Source: Mangrovibacter yixingensis (GTDB taxonomy: Bacteria > Pseudomonadota > Gammaproteobacteria > Enterobacterales > Enterobacteriaceae). Taken from it: DNA of 64,000 nt. Within the stretch, counting starts at the first letter, position 1. Every line of letters starts with the position of its first letter. Where the stretch lies: NCBI RefSeq assembly GCF_020523985.1, contig NZ_JAIVKM010000003.1:1-64000 (forward strand), read 5' to 3'. Both the position numbers and the translations under genes were made by a program. A model generated the notes under the pieces. The model had not been told where the DNA came from. It saw only the letters and a list, made by a program, of their open reading frames with translations, and did no database searches. Positions 9,276 to 20,469 of this stretch are shown here, in pieces.

Positions 9276-10608
9276 ATTCTTGCCGCCAGTCAAAATACCA
9301 TTTTTGGGATTTGGGCTCCCCCTGCTGAGTGATAAAATAGCCAGCCGCGGCAATAAGTTCTTCATTATAAAACAGCAGCGGAACTCCTCCCCTTTTCCAT
9401 GGTGGAACCCCTTGCTCCTGCCATATTTTTTTCAGTGTCCGTCCTTTGTCTCTCCCCACAATATGCAATACCCCAGGGGCTGTAAAACGGACAGACACTT
9501 TTTCATCTGCAGATGGTGGCCGTACCACCAAACCCTTTCCAGATGTTTCACAACAACAAACCAGCCCAAGCCCTGCTGGTAATTGCAAAGGCTCCAGGGG
9601 GAACGCCCATAGCAGGCAAGTATTCCTGGGGACCATTACAGGGTTCACCAAATATAATGCCCCCTGGAAACGCCGTACTTCCCAAGGTGCCAGATGAAGG
9701 CAAGGCATAGCATCGTCCCGACTCGCGGCCACTTCATCCCACAGCCGTTTTAATTGCTCCCGAGAAGGCATTTTTGCGCCCAGATATGCCAGCCAGCGCC
9801 GTAAAATTGCAGCACGCCGAACTTCGCTCATGGTGTTCAGAGGTGCAATTAGTAATGAACCACCCGGCTGTACCAGTTTTTCAAGCTCTTCAGCAAGCAG
9901 TTCATCCAGCAGTTGTTCCTGTTCAGCGCACAACTGCGCACTTCTGGCCACAGCCCGGGGGAAATGGGGCCAGCGCTGTTTCAGTTCAGGTAATATAGCC
10001 AGGCGCAAAAAATTCCGGTCATACCTGGTATCGGTGTTACTGTCATCGTCAATCCAGTGGAGCTTCGCAGCCTGCGCATAATGCTCCAGCTCTGTGCGCG
10101 AAAGTGATAATAATGGGCGCAGTAGTGCATGGCCGGAAAACTGCATTTCACGCGGCATGGCAGAAAGACCAGCAGGCCCGCTACCGCGCTTTAATGCCAA
10201 TAAGAAAGTCTCGCTTTGGTCGTCAAGGTGCTGGGCGGTAAGTAACGCTTCATCAGGGGCCAGAACTGTTTCAATCGCCTGATACCGCGCTTCCCGTGCT
10301 GAAGCTTCAACCCCTTTGCCATCCGGAGATACAACCACATGGCAGGCGATGAACTCAACATTCCACAACTGACATAATTGCCTGCAATGCGCCAGCCAGG
10401 CATCAGCGTGAACGCTTAAGCCATGATGTACATGTACCGCCCGAACAGATAACGCCGGGTTTTCAGCACGCAGTGCAACCAGTTGATGAAGCAACACTGT
10501 AGAATCCAGCCCGCCACTGAAACCGACCAGGAAGTGGCGGTGAGATCCAAGGTCAGACAAGGAAAATAAAGGGCCAGGTAACATGGCTGTCATACTGTCA
10601 TTCGTCAC
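9274..10608 (-). CDS. tilS: tRNA(Ile)-lysidine synthetase
   Basis: TilS converts C34 of the CAU anticodon of tRNAIle2 to lysidine using lysine and ATP, switching its reading from AUG to AUA and its charging to isoleucine. The 444-aa sequence carries the PP-loop SGGLDST near residue 30, the HVHHGLS and [11 protein letters not shown] motifs, and a C-terminal domain containing [14 protein letters not shown]. The longest start is a GTG (10608); in-frame ATGs at 10593 and 10584 are alternatives and no ribosome site decides between them. It lies five bases after yaeR and is the last gene of the accA-side leftward group. Confidence 0.95.
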   Translation of the reverse strand: MTNDSMTAMLPGPLFSLSDLGSHRHFLVGFSGGLDSTVLLHQLVALRAENPALSVRAVHVHHGLSVHADAWLAHCRQLCQLWNVEFIACHVVVSPDGKGVEASAREARYQAIETVLAPDEALLTAQHLDDQSETFLLALKRGSGPAGLSAMPREMQFSGHALLRPLLSLSRTELEHYAQAAKLHWIDDDSNTDTRYDRNFLRLAILPELKQRWPHFPRAVARSAQLCAEQEQLLDELLAEELEKLVQPGGSLLIAPLNTMSEVRRAAILRRWLAYLGAKMPSREQLKRLWDEVAASRDDAMPCLHLAPWEVRRFQGALYLVNPVMVPRNTCLLWAFPLEPLQLPAGLGLVCCCETSGKGLVVRPPSADEKVSVRFTAPGVLHIVGRDKGRTLKKIWQEQGVPPWKRGGVPLLFYNEELIAAAGYFITQQGEPKSQKWYFDWRQE

Positions 10609-10613
10609 AGTAA

Positions 10614-11003
10614 TTAACTCTGATAAAGTTCGAGGGGTAACCCATCCGGGTCACTGAAAAAAGTGAACTGTTTCCCGGTGAACTCATCGGTTCTCACTGG
10701 TTCGCAGGTTACCCCTTTGTTCTGCAGCACACCAACGGCCGCCTGAATATCATCTACAGCAAATGCCAGGTGGCGCAATCCACAAGCTTCTGGCCTTGAG
10801 GGACGGGCAGGTGGAAAAGGGAAAGAGAAAAGCTCAATAACATACTGCCCGTTCAAACCGAGATCGGCCTTCCATGAGTCCCGCGCTTCACGGTAAACTT
10901 CCGCAAGCAGACTAAAACCCAGAATATCGCAGTAGAATTCCTTACTGACTGCATAGTCAGATGCAATTATCGCAATATGATGGATGTGTTTAATGGCCAG
11001 CAT
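10614..11003 (-). CDS. yaeR: VOC (glyoxalase/bleomycin resistance) family protein YaeR
   Basis: A 129-aa vicinal-oxygen-chelate fold protein with the paired beta-alpha-beta-beta-beta modules of glyoxalase I relatives. Likely metal ligands are the His in HHIAIIA, the Glu in IELFSF, the His in LRHLAF and the Glu in PLELYQ. The substrate is not known. The ATG at 11003 has AAGGA upstream and gives the E. coli length; the nine-codon upstream extension is rejected. It sits between ldcC and tilS. Confidence 0.94.
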   Translation of the reverse strand: MLAIKHIHHIAIIASDYAVSKEFYCDILGFSLLAEVYREARDSWKADLGLNGQYVIELFSFPFPPARPSRPEACGLRHLAFAVDDIQAAVGVLQNKGVTCEPVRTDEFTGKQFTFFSDPDGLPLELYQS

Positions 11004-11041
11004 AATGTCATTATCCTTTTCTTTTCGCATGAAAATGCTCG

Positions 11042-13177
11042 TTATTCTTTTAGCACCCGTACCCGGTAGACACCGTCTTCTCCAAGCCTCGCCCCATGAA
11101 TATCTGTTTCAAATCCCGGGTAATGTTTCCCTATGGAACAGAGCATTAGCAGAAAGTCGAGCACTCCCCTACTTTCGTCAGTAATACGTTCACCGGGCAT
11201 AACAACAGGGACGCCTGGGGGATAAGGTAGGATCATATTCGCCGAAATTCGACCGGCAAGTTTCTCAATCTCTACAGTTTCTACATTACCGCGTAACTGT
11301 TGCTGGTACATTTGATGAGGTGTCAACGCCATTTCGGGCAGGACATCAAACGCATTTAACATCAGGCGGGGTAACTCATGCTGTTGAATGAGACCATGGA
11401 TCCCTTGAGCCAGTGTTTGGATACGCATATTGCGATAAAAATCAGGTGCCTCTGCATAGAGATCTGGCAGCATGTTACGCACCCGCAAATTCAGGTCATA
11501 AGCACGCTTGAATTCCATCAGGCCACGCAACAAACTCATCGCGCGGGTTTTATCAATACCAATACTGAACAGGAACAGCAGATTATACGGCCCGGTTTTT
11601 TCCACCACCACGCCGCGTTCATCAAGAAATTTGGCGACCAGTGCAGCAGGGATCCCTTCGCTCGCCATCGTACCCTGTTGATCCATACCAGGAGTGAGGA
11701 TCGTGACCTTTACAGGATCAAGGTACATATGAGCATGACAGGCATCGTGAAAACCGTGCCAGTTATCCCCAGGTTCTATAGGCCAACAGTCTGCTTCATC
11801 GATATCTTCTGGCTGCCAGATATCAAAAAACCACCCATCCGCCTCTTCCCGCAGGCGCTTAATCTCTTTGCGAAAATGCAGAGCCCGTTCAACAGAGCGG
11901 TTAATCAACCGCCGACCGGGATTTCCCCGCAACATTGCCGCGGCTGTTTCAATGGAAGCCACCAGTGGGTAACTGGGTGATGTGGAAGTATGCATCATAT
12001 AGGCTTCGTTAAAGGTTTCCTCGTCATAGTCACCTTTAATGTGAATCAGCGATGCCTGAGAAAGTGCGGCCAGCATTTTGTGTGTGGACTGTGTTTCAAA
12101 AAACACCTTCCCCGGCACCCGCTCACCACTCATCCCACTTTTGCCACTGTAAATAGGATGAAACTGGGTATAAGGCACCCAGGCGGAATCAAAATGAATG
12201 GACGGGACATCCAGTGTTTGCTTGATCCAATTAGTGTTGTATAGCAAACCATCGTAAGTAGAGTTGGTTATCACAGCATGGACAGGCCAGCTTGCTCCAG
12301 GCGTTAACGCTACTTTGTCCTGAATACTCTCATGTAAAAATTGTGATTGTGGAATACCGCCCAAAATTCCCAGAGCATTACGTGTCGGTTTTAGCCAGAG
12401 TGGCACGATATCGCTCATCATCAGCAAATGCGTCAGGGATTTATGGCAGTTACGATCAACCAGCACTGTGCTACCAGCAGGTGCCGCATACATGCCGACA
12501 ATTTTGTTCGAAGTGGATGTCCCGTTTGTGACCATATAACTCTGCTCGGCACCAAAGGTGCGAGCAATATACTCTTCCGCCTCTAGATGCGGACCGGAAT
12601 GGTCTAATAAAGACCCCAGTTCAGTCACAGAGATGGAGACATCTGCCTTTAAGGTATTCTCACCAAAGAAATCGTAAAACAGACACCCTACCGGGCTTTT
12701 TTGATAGGCCGTTCCCCCCATATGACCTGGGGTACAGAATGTGTACTTCCCTTCTTTAACATATGTAAACAAGGCCTTGGTAAAAGGGGGCGTAATGGCA
12801 TCAAGATATTCATCAGTGTACTGAACAATACGCTGAGCAATATCATGAGCCACCCCGAGTGTGTATTCAAAAAAGCACAGAGCCATACGCATCTCATTGT
12901 TACTGACATCTAACGTAGAGTGCGTATTGATGAACGCATATAAAGGCAAATGTTCGTTCAGTTGGTTGATTTCCGGGCACAACTCAAGGCCGTAGTCATC
13001 CCAGTCAAACACCACGCCGCAAATTCGCGGATTATGCTCAAGCAATTTCAGTAAATCGGCACTGCTTCCTGGGAAGATAAGTTGAAAGTTCTGCTGGCGC
13101 AGGGCATCGGCCAGTTCACGCAATGGGCCTTCTTTATAAAACACACCATGCGTTTCCATGATAGCGATAATATTCAC
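11042..13177 (-). CDS. ldcC: Constitutive-type lysine decarboxylase
   Basis: LdcC decarboxylates L-lysine to cadaverine with PLP. It is a fold-type I decarboxylase forming decamers. The 711-aa protein has an N-terminal wing (flavodoxin-like) domain, the PLP-binding STHKMLAALSQ motif with the Schiff-base lysine, GTSTSNK, and a C-terminal domain. Location between accA and yaeR identifies LdcC rather than acid-induced CadA. I start it at a GTG (13175-13177) with AGAGG five bases upstream. The frame runs on to 13324, but that part overlaps a terminator hairpin and lacks family similarity. The upstream gap is unusual (see 13178-13443). Confidence 0.95.
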   Translation of the reverse strand: MNIIAIMETHGVFYKEGPLRELADALRQQNFQLIFPGSSADLLKLLEHNPRICGVVFDWDDYGLELCPEINQLNEHLPLYAFINTHSTLDVSNNEMRMALCFFEYTLGVAHDIAQRIVQYTDEYLDAITPPFTKALFTYVKEGKYTFCTPGHMGGTAYQKSPVGCLFYDFFGENTLKADVSISVTELGSLLDHSGPHLEAEEYIARTFGAEQSYMVTNGTSTSNKIVGMYAAPAGSTVLVDRNCHKSLTHLLMMSDIVPLWLKPTRNALGILGGIPQSQFLHESIQDKVALTPGASWPVHAVITNSTYDGLLYNTNWIKQTLDVPSIHFDSAWVPYTQFHPIYSGKSGMSGERVPGKVFFETQSTHKMLAALSQASLIHIKGDYDEETFNEAYMMHTSTSPSYPLVASIETAAAMLRGNPGRRLINRSVERALHFRKEIKRLREEADGWFFDIWQPEDIDEADCWPIEPGDNWHGFHDACHAHMYLDPVKVTILTPGMDQQGTMASEGIPAALVAKFLDERGVVVEKTGPYNLLFLFSIGIDKTRAMSLLRGLMEFKRAYDLNLRVRNMLPDLYAEAPDFYRNMRIQTLAQGIHGLIQQHELPRLMLNAFDVLPEMALTPHQMYQQQLRGNVETVEIEKLAGRISANMILPYPPGVPVVMPGERITDESRGVLDFLLMLCSIGKHYPGFETDIHGARLGEDGVYRVRVLKE

Positions 13178-13239
13178 AGTTACCTCTTTACTTATTCCTT
13201 TGGGTAAGCATAACCAGGCTGCCAAATTCCTGAAACGAA

Positions 13240-13268
13240 AAAGGGCCGCTAAGCGGCCCTTTAAGACA
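13240..13268 (-). terminator. Intrinsic terminator, copy A of a 29-bp repeat
   Basis: On the minus strand the stem AAAGGGCCGC-TTA-GCGGCCCTTT is followed by TTCG, making a good intrinsic terminator. The 29-bp sequence from 13240 to 13268 is identical to the copy at 13406-13434. It stands only 63 bp before the ldcC start, so it should block transcripts coming from accA. It is flanked by a 10-bp direct repeat ATAACCAGGC at 13210-13219 and 13270-13279. Confidence 0.85.
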
Positions 13269-13292
13269 GATAACCAGGCCATTAACGCCGTT

Positions 13293-13396
13293 GTGTTATC
13301 ATGGTAACACCAAAAAAAAGACAAGGAAAATCAATGCATTGATTTTCGACTTATGACTACAACCGAAGGAAAAACCACGTTTTATCCTTTGGTTGT
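13293..13396. repeat. Cluster of inverted repeats between two terminator copies
   Basis: Three further dyads are packed between the two terminator copies. GTGTTATC/GGTAACAC (13293-13310) is an 8-bp stem with a 2-nt loop and one G-U pair. A perfect 22-bp palindrome centred on AATGCATT lies at 13326-13347. Arms 13359-13370 and 13385-13396 (ACAACC.../...GGTTGT) give a 12-bp stem with one non-Watson-Crick pair. I see no convincing open reading frame or sigma-70 promoter here. See findings. Confidence 0.7.
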
Positions 13397-13405
13397 CAAT
13401 AACAC

Positions 13406-13434
13406 AAAGGGCCGCTAAGCGGCCCTTTAAGACA
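13406..13434 (-). terminator. accA terminator, copy B of a 29-bp repeat
   Basis: The same 29-bp hairpin as at 13240-13268, placed nine bases after the accA stop. On the minus strand the stem is followed by TTTGTG, a weaker U-tract than copy A has. It is most simply the accA terminator. Confidence 0.8.
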
Positions 13435-13443
13435 AACGGTTAA

Positions 13444-14403
13444 TTATGCGTAACCGTAAGTCATCAGACGCTGATAACGCCGGTCAAGCAACTCATCTTT
13501 GCTTAACACATCTAAATCAGCAAGGTCTGCAATCAGTTGTGCTTTCAGTGATTCAGCCATGGTTTCAGGATTGCGATGAGCGCCCCCTAACGGTTCAGCA
13601 ACCACGCTATCTATTAACTTCAGCTCTTTAAGACGTGGAGCGGTAATCCCCATCGCTTCTGCAGCCAATGGCGCTTTATCAGCGCTTTTCCACAAAATAG
13701 AGGCACAACCTTCCGGTGAAATCACAGAATAAGTACTGTACTGCAACATGTTGACTTTATCGCCAACACCAATTGCTAACGCACCACCGGAACCGCCTTC
13801 ACCAATGACAGTGCAGATAACAGGTACTTTCAGGCGAGACATTTCACGCAGGTTACGGGCAATCGCTTCAGACTGACCACGCTCCTCTGCACCAACACCA
13901 GGGTAAGCACCGGGGGTATCAATGAAGGTAATAATTGGCATATTGAAACGTTCAGCCATTTCCATCAGGCGCAATGCTTTGCGATAACCTTCAGGTGCCG
14001 GCATACCAAAGTTACGGCGGATCTTCTCTTTGGTTTCACGGCCTTTCTGGTGACCAATGATCATCACCGGGCGGCCATCTAAACGTGCGATACCGCCAAC
14101 AATAGCTTTGTCGTCAGCATAAGCACGGTCTCCTGCCAGCTCATCAAACTCATCGAACGCCAGGCGAACATAATCCAGAGTATAAGGACGCAGAGGATGA
14201 CGGGCGAGCTGTGCTATTTGCCAGGCCCCCAAATCAGCGAAGATTTTACGCGTCAGTTCCACGCTTTTTTCGCGCAAACGGTGAACTTCTTCGTCGATAT
14301 TTATATCCAGTTTTTCATCCTGACGGCCTACGCTGGTCAAGGAATCGATTTTCGCTTCCAGCTCTGCAATAGGCTGTTCAAAATCAAGGAAATTCAGACT
14401 CAT
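13444..14403 (-). CDS. accA: Acetyl-CoA carboxylase carboxyltransferase subunit alpha
   Basis: AccA with AccD forms the carboxyltransferase that moves CO2 from biotin-BCCP to acetyl-CoA, the committed step of fatty acid synthesis. The 319-aa sequence has the crotonase-like core with [17 protein letters not shown] forming the oxyanion hole and acyl-CoA site, and the family N terminus [21 protein letters not shown] precedes the ATG. It follows dnaE by 12 bases, as in E. coli, at the end of the lpx-dnaE run, and is followed by a terminator. Confidence 0.98.
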   Translation of the reverse strand: MSLNFLDFEQPIAELEAKIDSLTSVGRQDEKLDINIDEEVHRLREKSVELTRKIFADLGAWQIAQLARHPLRPYTLDYVRLAFDEFDELAGDRAYADDKAIVGGIARLDGRPVMIIGHQKGRETKEKIRRNFGMPAPEGYRKALRLMEMAERFNMPIITFIDTPGAYPGVGAEERGQSEAIARNLREMSRLKVPVICTVIGEGGSGGALAIGVGDKVNMLQYSTYSVISPEGCASILWKSADKAPLAAEAMGITAPRLKELKLIDSVVAEPLGGAHRNPETMAESLKAQLIADLADLDVLSKDELLDRRYQRLMTYGYA

Positions 14404-14415
14404 AATATTCCTGTT

Positions 14416-17400
14416 TTAGTCAAACTCCAGTTCCACCTGCTCCGAGCCAATAAGGCTGCGCAAATCGTTAAGTAAACGATCACTCGGAGATACACGCCAC
14501 GTTGCTCCAAAGCGTAACCGCGCACGTGCGTCCGCCCTCTGATAGTAGAGATGTACCGGAATGGTCCCCGAACGGTGGGGTTCCAGTGACTGGCGGAGAC
14601 GGTTTAATAGCTGGTCATCAATTTGCCTGTCCGTCAGCGAGATAGCAAGCCCACGAGCATATTTTTCCCGGGCTTCGTCAATATCAATGACTTCGCGGGC
14701 GGTCATTTTAAGCCCCCCACTGAAGTCATCAAAGCTGACCTGTCCACTGACGATCAAAATACGGTCTTTTTCCAGCAGTTGCTGGTATTTGTCCAAAGCA
14801 TCGGTAAATAACATCACTTCCAGCCGACCTGAACGGTCATCCAGAGTACAAATACCAATACGATTGCCTCGCTTGGTGACCATAACCCGCGCTGCAAGCA
14901 CCAAACCGGCAGCAGTAGTAACTTTACCCCGCTCGGTCGGGTGCATATCTTTTAGGCGCATTCCCCCAACATATCTCTCAATTTCTTTTAAATATTGGTT
15001 AATGGGATGCCCGGTAAGGTATAGCCCAAGGGTTTCACGCTCGCCATCCAAAACAACCTGTTCAGGCCAGGGTGTTACACTGGCGTAGGATTGCTCTACC
15101 TGCTCAGGCTCTTCCGCCAGTACACCAAACATATCGGCCTGACCAATGGCTTCAGCTTTGGCATGCTGGTCTGCGGCCTTAAGGGCATCGGCAAGAGAGT
15201 TCATCAGCGCGGCCCGGTGTGGGCCCAGCCGATCGAACGCCCCCGACATAATCAGTTTCTCCAGCACTCGCCGGTTTAACTTCTTAGTATCGGTGCGGGC
15301 ACACAAGTCGAACAACTCGCGGAAATAGCCCCCTTCATTGCGCGCTTCAATAATGGCTTCAATCGGGCCTTCACCCACACCTTTGATAGCGCCAATGCCA
15401 TACACAATTTCCCCGTCATTATTCACATGGAAGTGATAAAGACCAGAGTTTATATCTGGTGGCAGAATTTTGAGCCCCATGCGCCAGCATTCATCCACCA
15501 GCCCGACAATTTTATCGGTATTGTCCATATCAGCGGTCATCACTGCTGCCATAAACTCAGCAGGATAATGAGCCTTGAGCCAGAGCGTCTGATACGACAC
15601 CAGTGCATAAGCCGCTGAGTGAGACTTGTTAAACCCATAACCGGCGAATTTCTCCACCAGGTCAAAGATTTTCATTGCCAGTTCGCCGTCAACGCCATTC
15701 TTCTTGGCACCGTCTTCGAAGGTACCGCGCTGCTTGGCCATCTCTTCTGGCTTTTTCTTACCCATGGCACGCCGCAGCATATCTGCACCGCCCAGGGTAT
15801 ACCCAGAGAGAACCTGCGCTATCTGCATCACCTGTTCCTGATACAGGATGATGCCATAAGTCGGTTCCAGAACGGGTTTCAGGCTTTCATGCTGCCACTG
15901 AACATCAGGATAGGAAATTTCTTCCCTGCCGTGTTTACGGTCAATGAAGTTATCCACCATGCCAGACTGTAATGGCCCGGGCCGGAACAGTGCCACCAGG
16001 GCTATCATGTCTTCGAAGCAGTCAGGCTGCAGTCGCTTGATCAGATCTTTCATACCACGGGATTCCAACTGGAATACCGCAGTTGTTTCGGAGCGCTGCA
16101 GCATATCGAAACTTTTTTTATCATCAAGCGGAATCGCCGCAATATCTAACGGCGGCTGGCCTTCACGCTCCCGACGGGCGTTGATCATTTCCATCGCCCA
16201 GTTGATGATGGTCAGTGTGCGCAAGCCCAGGAAGTCGAACTTCACCAGACCGGCATATTCAACATCGCTTTTATCAAATTGAGTAACCGGGTGGCCACCC
16301 AGTTCATCACAATATAATGGTGCAAAATCAGTAATTTTCGTGGGCGAGATAACCACGCCCCCCGCATGCTTCCCGGCATTACGCGTGACGCCTTCCAGCT
16401 TACGTGCCATATCAATCAGCGCACGAACCTCTTCATCCGCTTCATAGATTTCTGGTAGCTGGGGTTCTGCCTCGAACGCTTTGGCAAGGGTCATCCCCGG
16501 GTCTGGAGGAACCAGTTTCGAAATACGGTCAACAAAGCCATACGGGTGCCCAAGTACACGGCCAACGTCGCGAATAACCGCCTTGGCAGCCATGGTACCG
16601 AATGTGATTATCTGGGAAACAGCATCACGCCCGTACATATCCGCTACGTGATCAATAACTCGGTCACGTTTTTCCATGCAGAAATCGACGTCGAAGTCAG
16701 GCATAGAAACACGTTCTGGGTTCAGAAAACGTTCAAACAGTAAATCCAGCGCCAACGGGTCGAGGTCAGTAATCTTCAGTGAATATGCTACCAGTGAGCC
16801 CGCACCTGAACCACGGCCCGGGCCAACAGGAACACCATTATCTTTAGACCACTGGATAAACTCCATGACTATCAGGAAGTAGCCCGGAAACCCCATTTGG
16901 TTGATAACCTTGAGTTCTGTTTCCAGACGTTCATCATAGGGAGGTCGGAGTTTCTGGCGTTCTTCTTCATCCGGGAACAAGAAAGCAAGGCGTTCTTCAA
17001 GACCTTCGTGAGATTTTTTAACCAGGAAATCCTCAGTGGACATATCACCGGTTGGGAACTGAGGCAGGAAATATTCGCCAAGGCGCACAGTGACATTGCA
17101 GCGCTTCGCAATTTCTACGCTGTTTTCCAACGCTTCCGGAATATCGGCGAACAATTCGCACATTTCGTCTTCACTGCGCATGTACTGCTGCGAAGAATAG
17201 AGACGCGGGCGTTTAGGGTCGTCGAGGGTAAAACCATCATGAATGGCGACACGAATCTCATGGGCATCAAAGTCTGACGCTTCCAGGAAACGGACATCAT
17301 TGGTTGCGACAACAGGCAAACCATGCTGCTCTGCGAGCTTTACCGCTGCATGCAAATAGCTTTCTTCATCGGGGCGACCGGTACGAATCAGCTCAAGATA

Positions 17401-17898
17401 AAAGCGGTCCGGGAAATGTTTCTCCCAGAAAGCCAGGCTCTGCTCAACCTGCACATCGTTGCCACGCAATATCGCTTTACCCACCTCTCCCATGCGACCG
17501 CCAGAGAGAATTATCAGCCCTTCACTCAACTCAACCAACCACTCACGGTCAATCCATGGGCCTGCATCACCATAACCACGCTGGTAAGCATGAGAAATAA
17601 GCAATGTCAGGTTTTGATAACCGGTATTGTTGACAGCCAGCACAGTCAGTTGCGTCATTTCATCGCCACTGATCTCACTGGTCATTTGCAGGTCAGCGCC
17701 AACAATAGGCTTCATGCCAACGCCATGCGCGCCACCATAAAATTTCACCAGCCCACACAAATTAGTGAAATCCGTAATGGCCATTGCTGGCATGTTGAGT
17801 GACGCAGCTTTTTTTACCAAAGGCCCGACTTTCGCCAGACCATCGATCATTGAATAATCACTGTGTATCCGTAAGTGGACAAAACGCGGTTCAGCCAT
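14416..17898 (-). CDS. dnaE: DNA polymerase III subunit alpha
   Basis: DnaE is the replicative polymerase catalytic subunit. The 1160-aa protein matches the E. coli length. An N-terminal PHP domain ([19 protein letters not shown]) comes first, then the C-family polymerase core with the catalytic aspartates in PDFDVDFC near residue 401. Next come the beta-clamp binding QADMF motif near residue 920, an OB fold, and the C-terminal tau-binding region. It lies 40 bases after rnhB and 12 before accA in a leftward operon shared with lipid A genes. No disruption is seen. Confidence 0.98.
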   Translation of the reverse strand: MAEPRFVHLRIHSDYSMIDGLAKVGPLVKKAASLNMPAMAITDFTNLCGLVKFYGGAHGVGMKPIVGADLQMTSEISGDEMTQLTVLAVNNTGYQNLTLLISHAYQRGYGDAGPWIDREWLVELSEGLIILSGGRMGEVGKAILRGNDVQVEQSLAFWEKHFPDRFYLELIRTGRPDEESYLHAAVKLAEQHGLPVVATNDVRFLEASDFDAHEIRVAIHDGFTLDDPKRPRLYSSQQYMRSEDEMCELFADIPEALENSVEIAKRCNVTVRLGEYFLPQFPTGDMSTEDFLVKKSHEGLEERLAFLFPDEEERQKLRPPYDERLETELKVINQMGFPGYFLIVMEFIQWSKDNGVPVGPGRGSGAGSLVAYSLKITDLDPLALDLLFERFLNPERVSMPDFDVDFCMEKRDRVIDHVADMYGRDAVSQIITFGTMAAKAVIRDVGRVLGHPYGFVDRISKLVPPDPGMTLAKAFEAEPQLPEIYEADEEVRALIDMARKLEGVTRNAGKHAGGVVISPTKITDFAPLYCDELGGHPVTQFDKSDVEYAGLVKFDFLGLRTLTIINWAMEMINARREREGQPPLDIAAIPLDDKKSFDMLQRSETTAVFQLESRGMKDLIKRLQPDCFEDMIALVALFRPGPLQSGMVDNFIDRKHGREEISYPDVQWQHESLKPVLEPTYGIILYQEQVMQIAQVLSGYTLGGADMLRRAMGKKKPEEMAKQRGTFEDGAKKNGVDGELAMKIFDLVEKFAGYGFNKSHSAAYALVSYQTLWLKAHYPAEFMAAVMTADMDNTDKIVGLVDECWRMGLKILPPDINSGLYHFHVNNDGEIVYGIGAIKGVGEGPIEAIIEARNEGGYFRELFDLCARTDTKKLNRRVLEKLIMSGAFDRLGPHRAALMNSLADALKAADQHAKAEAIGQADMFGVLAEEPEQVEQSYASVTPWPEQVVLDGERETLGLYLTGHPINQYLKEIERYVGGMRLKDMHPTERGKVTTAAGLVLAARVMVTKRGNRIGICTLDDRSGRLEVMLFTDALDKYQQLLEKDRILIVSGQVSFDDFSGGLKMTAREVIDIDEAREKYARGLAISLTDRQIDDQLLNRLRQSLEPHRSGTIPVHLYYQRADARARLRFGATWRVSPSDRLLNDLRSLIGSEQVELEFD

Positions 17899-17938
17899 CT
17901 CTCTATCCGGTTAATGGTCTCAATGAGCCAGCCGTGTT

Positions 17939-18532
17939 TCAGGCCAGGCCCAGAGCCCGTTTGACTGGGGCAAAACTACGGCGGTGATGCTCTGTCGCAC
18001 CCAAGGCCGCCAGTTTTTCAAGGTGATAAGCTGTCGGGTAGCCTTTGTGTTGAGCAAACCCATATTCTGGATATTGTAAATCCAGCTCGACCATTTCTTT
18101 ATCGCGGGTGACTTTTGCCAAAATGGAAGCAGCACTGATTTCCGCCACCAGACTGTCACCTTTGACAACAGCCATTGAAGGCACTGGCAACACAGGGCAA
18201 CGGTTGCCATCTATCAATACATATTCAGGTGAAATGCTCAAACCTGCAACAGCTCGCTGCATCGCAAGCATGGTAGCATGAAGAATATTTAGTGAATCTA
18301 TTTCTGCCGGTTCAGCACGACCAAGACTCCAGGCGAGAGCCTTATCAACAATCTCATCGTACAGTGACAAGCGGCGCTTTTCTGATAATTTTTTCGAATC
18401 AGCCAGACCTGATATTGGGCGGTTTGGGTCGAGGATAACAGCAGCGGTAACTACTGCACCAACGAGTGGCCCCCGCCCAACTTCATCAACCCCCGCCACT
18501 CTGTGTGTATGCGGGTAGATAAACTCACTCAT
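17939..18532 (-). CDS. rnhB: Ribonuclease HII
   Basis: RNase HII nicks DNA 5' of embedded ribonucleotides to start ribonucleotide excision repair and also cleaves RNA-DNA hybrids. The 197-aa protein has the catalytic motif [15 protein letters not shown] (Asp and Glu) near the N terminus, the third acidic residue in LIDGNR, and the fourth in the [12 protein letters not shown] region. Its ATG overlaps the lpxB stop in an ATGA arrangement, indicating coupling. dnaE follows. Confidence 0.97.
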   Translation of the reverse strand: MSEFIYPHTHRVAGVDEVGRGPLVGAVVTAAVILDPNRPISGLADSKKLSEKRRLSLYDEIVDKALAWSLGRAEPAEIDSLNILHATMLAMQRAVAGLSISPEYVLIDGNRCPVLPVPSMAVVKGDSLVAEISAASILAKVTRDKEMVELDLQYPEYGFAQHKGYPTAYHLEKLAALGATEHHRRSFAPVKRALGLA

Positions 18533-19677
18533 TGTACTAACTCCAGTACAGCCTGTGCTGCCTGTTCATCCGCATTACACCGGATTTGCTCATGTAACGC
18601 CCGGAAGGTGTCATGTAAATGCTGGCTCTCATCACCGCCTTCCAGCATGGGAATTAATGCCTGCGCCAGTTTTTCTGGCTGGCATTCATCCTGCAGTAAT
18701 TCCGGCACCAGCTCGCGCCCGGCCAACAAATTAGGCAGTGAGACATACTGTGTTTTCACCAGGCGTTTAGCTAACCAAAAAGTAAATGGTTTCATGCGAT
18801 ACCCCACAACCATAGGGCATTTGGCCAACATACACTCAAGAGCAGCCGTACCCGAGGCCAGTAATGCGGCATCACTGGCGACCATGGCTTCACGTGCTTG
18901 CCCGTCCAGCAAATGGAGCGGGAGATCAGGAGCAACACGCTGTTTAATTTCTTCAAACTCAGCCCGGCGCTTGGCATTGACTAGCGGCACAACGACTTCA
19001 AGGTCCGGCCAACGCTTACGAAGTAACTGGGCTGTAGCAATAAAATCAGCACTCAGCATCGACACTTCGGCATGCCGGCTTCCCGGCAGTAACGCAAGAC
19101 ATCGTGCCTGCGGATCCAACCCCAGCGTTTTGCGCGCGGCCAGTTTATCCGGGTCTAACGGCATTGCATCTGCCATTGTGTGCCCAATAAACCGGCATGG
19201 CACCGAATAACGGTCATAAAAGGCTTTTTCAAATGGCAAAAACGCCAGAACGATATCTGTTGCCCGCCCTATTTTGAATACGCGCTTTTGCCGCCACGCC
19301 CATACTGAAGGGCTGACATAATGAACGGTGCGAATTCCGCGCTGCTTGAGGCGTTCTTCAAGGGTAAGATTGAAATCTGGCGCATCAATACCCACAAACA
19401 CATCCGGTTTGAGTTCACTGAAACGCCGGGTCAGCTCAGAGCGAACATGAAGCAGGCGCGGTAAACGCCCCAATACTTCAACAATGCCCATAACCGCCAG
19501 TTCTTCCATTTCAAACCAAACTTCGCACCCTTCAGCCTGCATTCGCGGCCCAGCAACACCAACAAAATGAGCATCAGGGATCCGTGCTTTTAAGGCTTTT
19601 ATCAGGCCAGCACCAAGAATATCGCCGGAGGTTTCTCCGGCGACCAGTGCAATAGTGAGGGGACGAGCGGGTTTCAT
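18529..19677 (-). CDS. lpxB: Lipid-A-disaccharide synthase
   Basis: LpxB is a GT-B fold glycosyltransferase (family GT19) that joins UDP-2,3-diacylglucosamine and lipid X to give the lipid A disaccharide at the inner face of the membrane. The 382-aa protein shows the N-terminal [14 protein letters not shown] motif, [10 protein letters not shown], and LPGSRHAEV for nucleotide binding. Its ATG follows the lpxA stop with no gap, and its stop overlaps the rnhB start. Confidence 0.98.
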   Translation of the reverse strand: MKPARPLTIALVAGETSGDILGAGLIKALKARIPDAHFVGVAGPRMQAEGCEVWFEMEELAVMGIVEVLGRLPRLLHVRSELTRRFSELKPDVFVGIDAPDFNLTLEERLKQRGIRTVHYVSPSVWAWRQKRVFKIGRATDIVLAFLPFEKAFYDRYSVPCRFIGHTMADAMPLDPDKLAARKTLGLDPQARCLALLPGSRHAEVSMLSADFIATAQLLRKRWPDLEVVVPLVNAKRRAEFEEIKQRVAPDLPLHLLDGQAREAMVASDAALLASGTAALECMLAKCPMVVGYRMKPFTFWLAKRLVKTQYVSLPNLLAGRELVPELLQDECQPEKLAQALIPMLEGGDESQHLHDTFRALHEQIRCNADEQAAQAVLELVQ

Positions 19678-20466
19678 TTAACGAATTAAACCACGTGTCG
19701 AGCGTTCAAAAAATTCGGTGAATAGTGCAACTTCAGGAACTTTAGCAGCCAGTTCAGTAATTTCTGGCTTCACTTCATCCAGTGTTTTTCCACTGCGATA
19801 CAATAATTTGTATGCATTACGAATAGCCATAATCGCTTCACGGCTAAAACCGCGACGTTTGAGGCCTTCAATATTCACACCAAATGGTGATGCATGGTTA
19901 CCCTGCGCTATCACATACGGTGGTACGTCCTGTGCAACACCAGAACAACCACCGACCATGACGTGAGCGCCAATAATGCAGAATTGGTGCACTGCCGTCA
20001 TCCCGCCGATAATCGCGAAATCATCAACGGATACATGCCCGGCAAGTGTTGCATTATTTGCAAGGATACAGCGATTTCCTACAGTGCAATCATGGGCAAT
20101 ATGCGCATTGATCATCAACAGGTTATCGCTGCCCACCTTTGTCAATCCCCCACCCTGCGCTGTTCCGCGGTGAATGGTGACACTCTCACGAATGCGATTA
20201 CGATCACCAATTTCCACACGCGTTGGTTCACCTGCGTATTTGAGGTCCTGATTCACTTCGCCAATAGAAGCAAACTGATAAATCTCATTGTCACAGCCAA
20301 TCTTCGTATGACCGTTAACAACTACATGGGATTTCAGAACCGTACCAGAACCAATTTCCACATGGGGGCCGACAATACAAAAGGGACCAATGTTAGCGCC
20401 AGCACCAATAACAGCGCCGTCTTCAACAATGGCAGTAGGATGAATAAAGGCGGATTTATCAATCAC
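19678..20466 (-). CDS. lpxA: UDP-N-acetylglucosamine acyltransferase
   Basis: LpxA transfers 3-hydroxymyristate from acyl-ACP to the 3-OH of UDP-GlcNAc, the first step of lipid A synthesis. It is a trimeric left-handed beta-helix. The 262-aa sequence is built of hexapeptide repeats ([LIV]-G-x-x) through about residue 185, followed by a helical C-terminal part. The catalytic His is in AHDCTVGN (about 125). The ATG is three bases after the fabZ stop. The gene belongs to lpxD-fabZ-lpxA-lpxB. Confidence 0.98.
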   Translation of the reverse strand: MIDKSAFIHPTAIVEDGAVIGAGANIGPFCIVGPHVEIGSGTVLKSHVVVNGHTKIGCDNEIYQFASIGEVNQDLKYAGEPTRVEIGDRNRIRESVTIHRGTAQGGGLTKVGSDNLLMINAHIAHDCTVGNRCILANNATLAGHVSVDDFAIIGGMTAVHQFCIIGAHVMVGGCSGVAQDVPPYVIAQGNHASPFGVNIEGLKRRGFSREAIMAIRNAYKLLYRSGKTLDEVKPEITELAAKVPEVALFTEFFERSTRGLIR

Positions 20467-20469
20467 GTA

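Noticed and set aside
13178-13324. 49-residue N-terminal extension of LdcC
   Set aside because: It crosses a strong terminator hairpin; the GTG at 13177 has a good ribosome site and matches the family N terminus.
14561-15088. 175-codon frame on the plus strand opposite dnaE
   Set aside because: Serine/arginine-rich translation typical of a complement of a coding strand; dnaE is intact.
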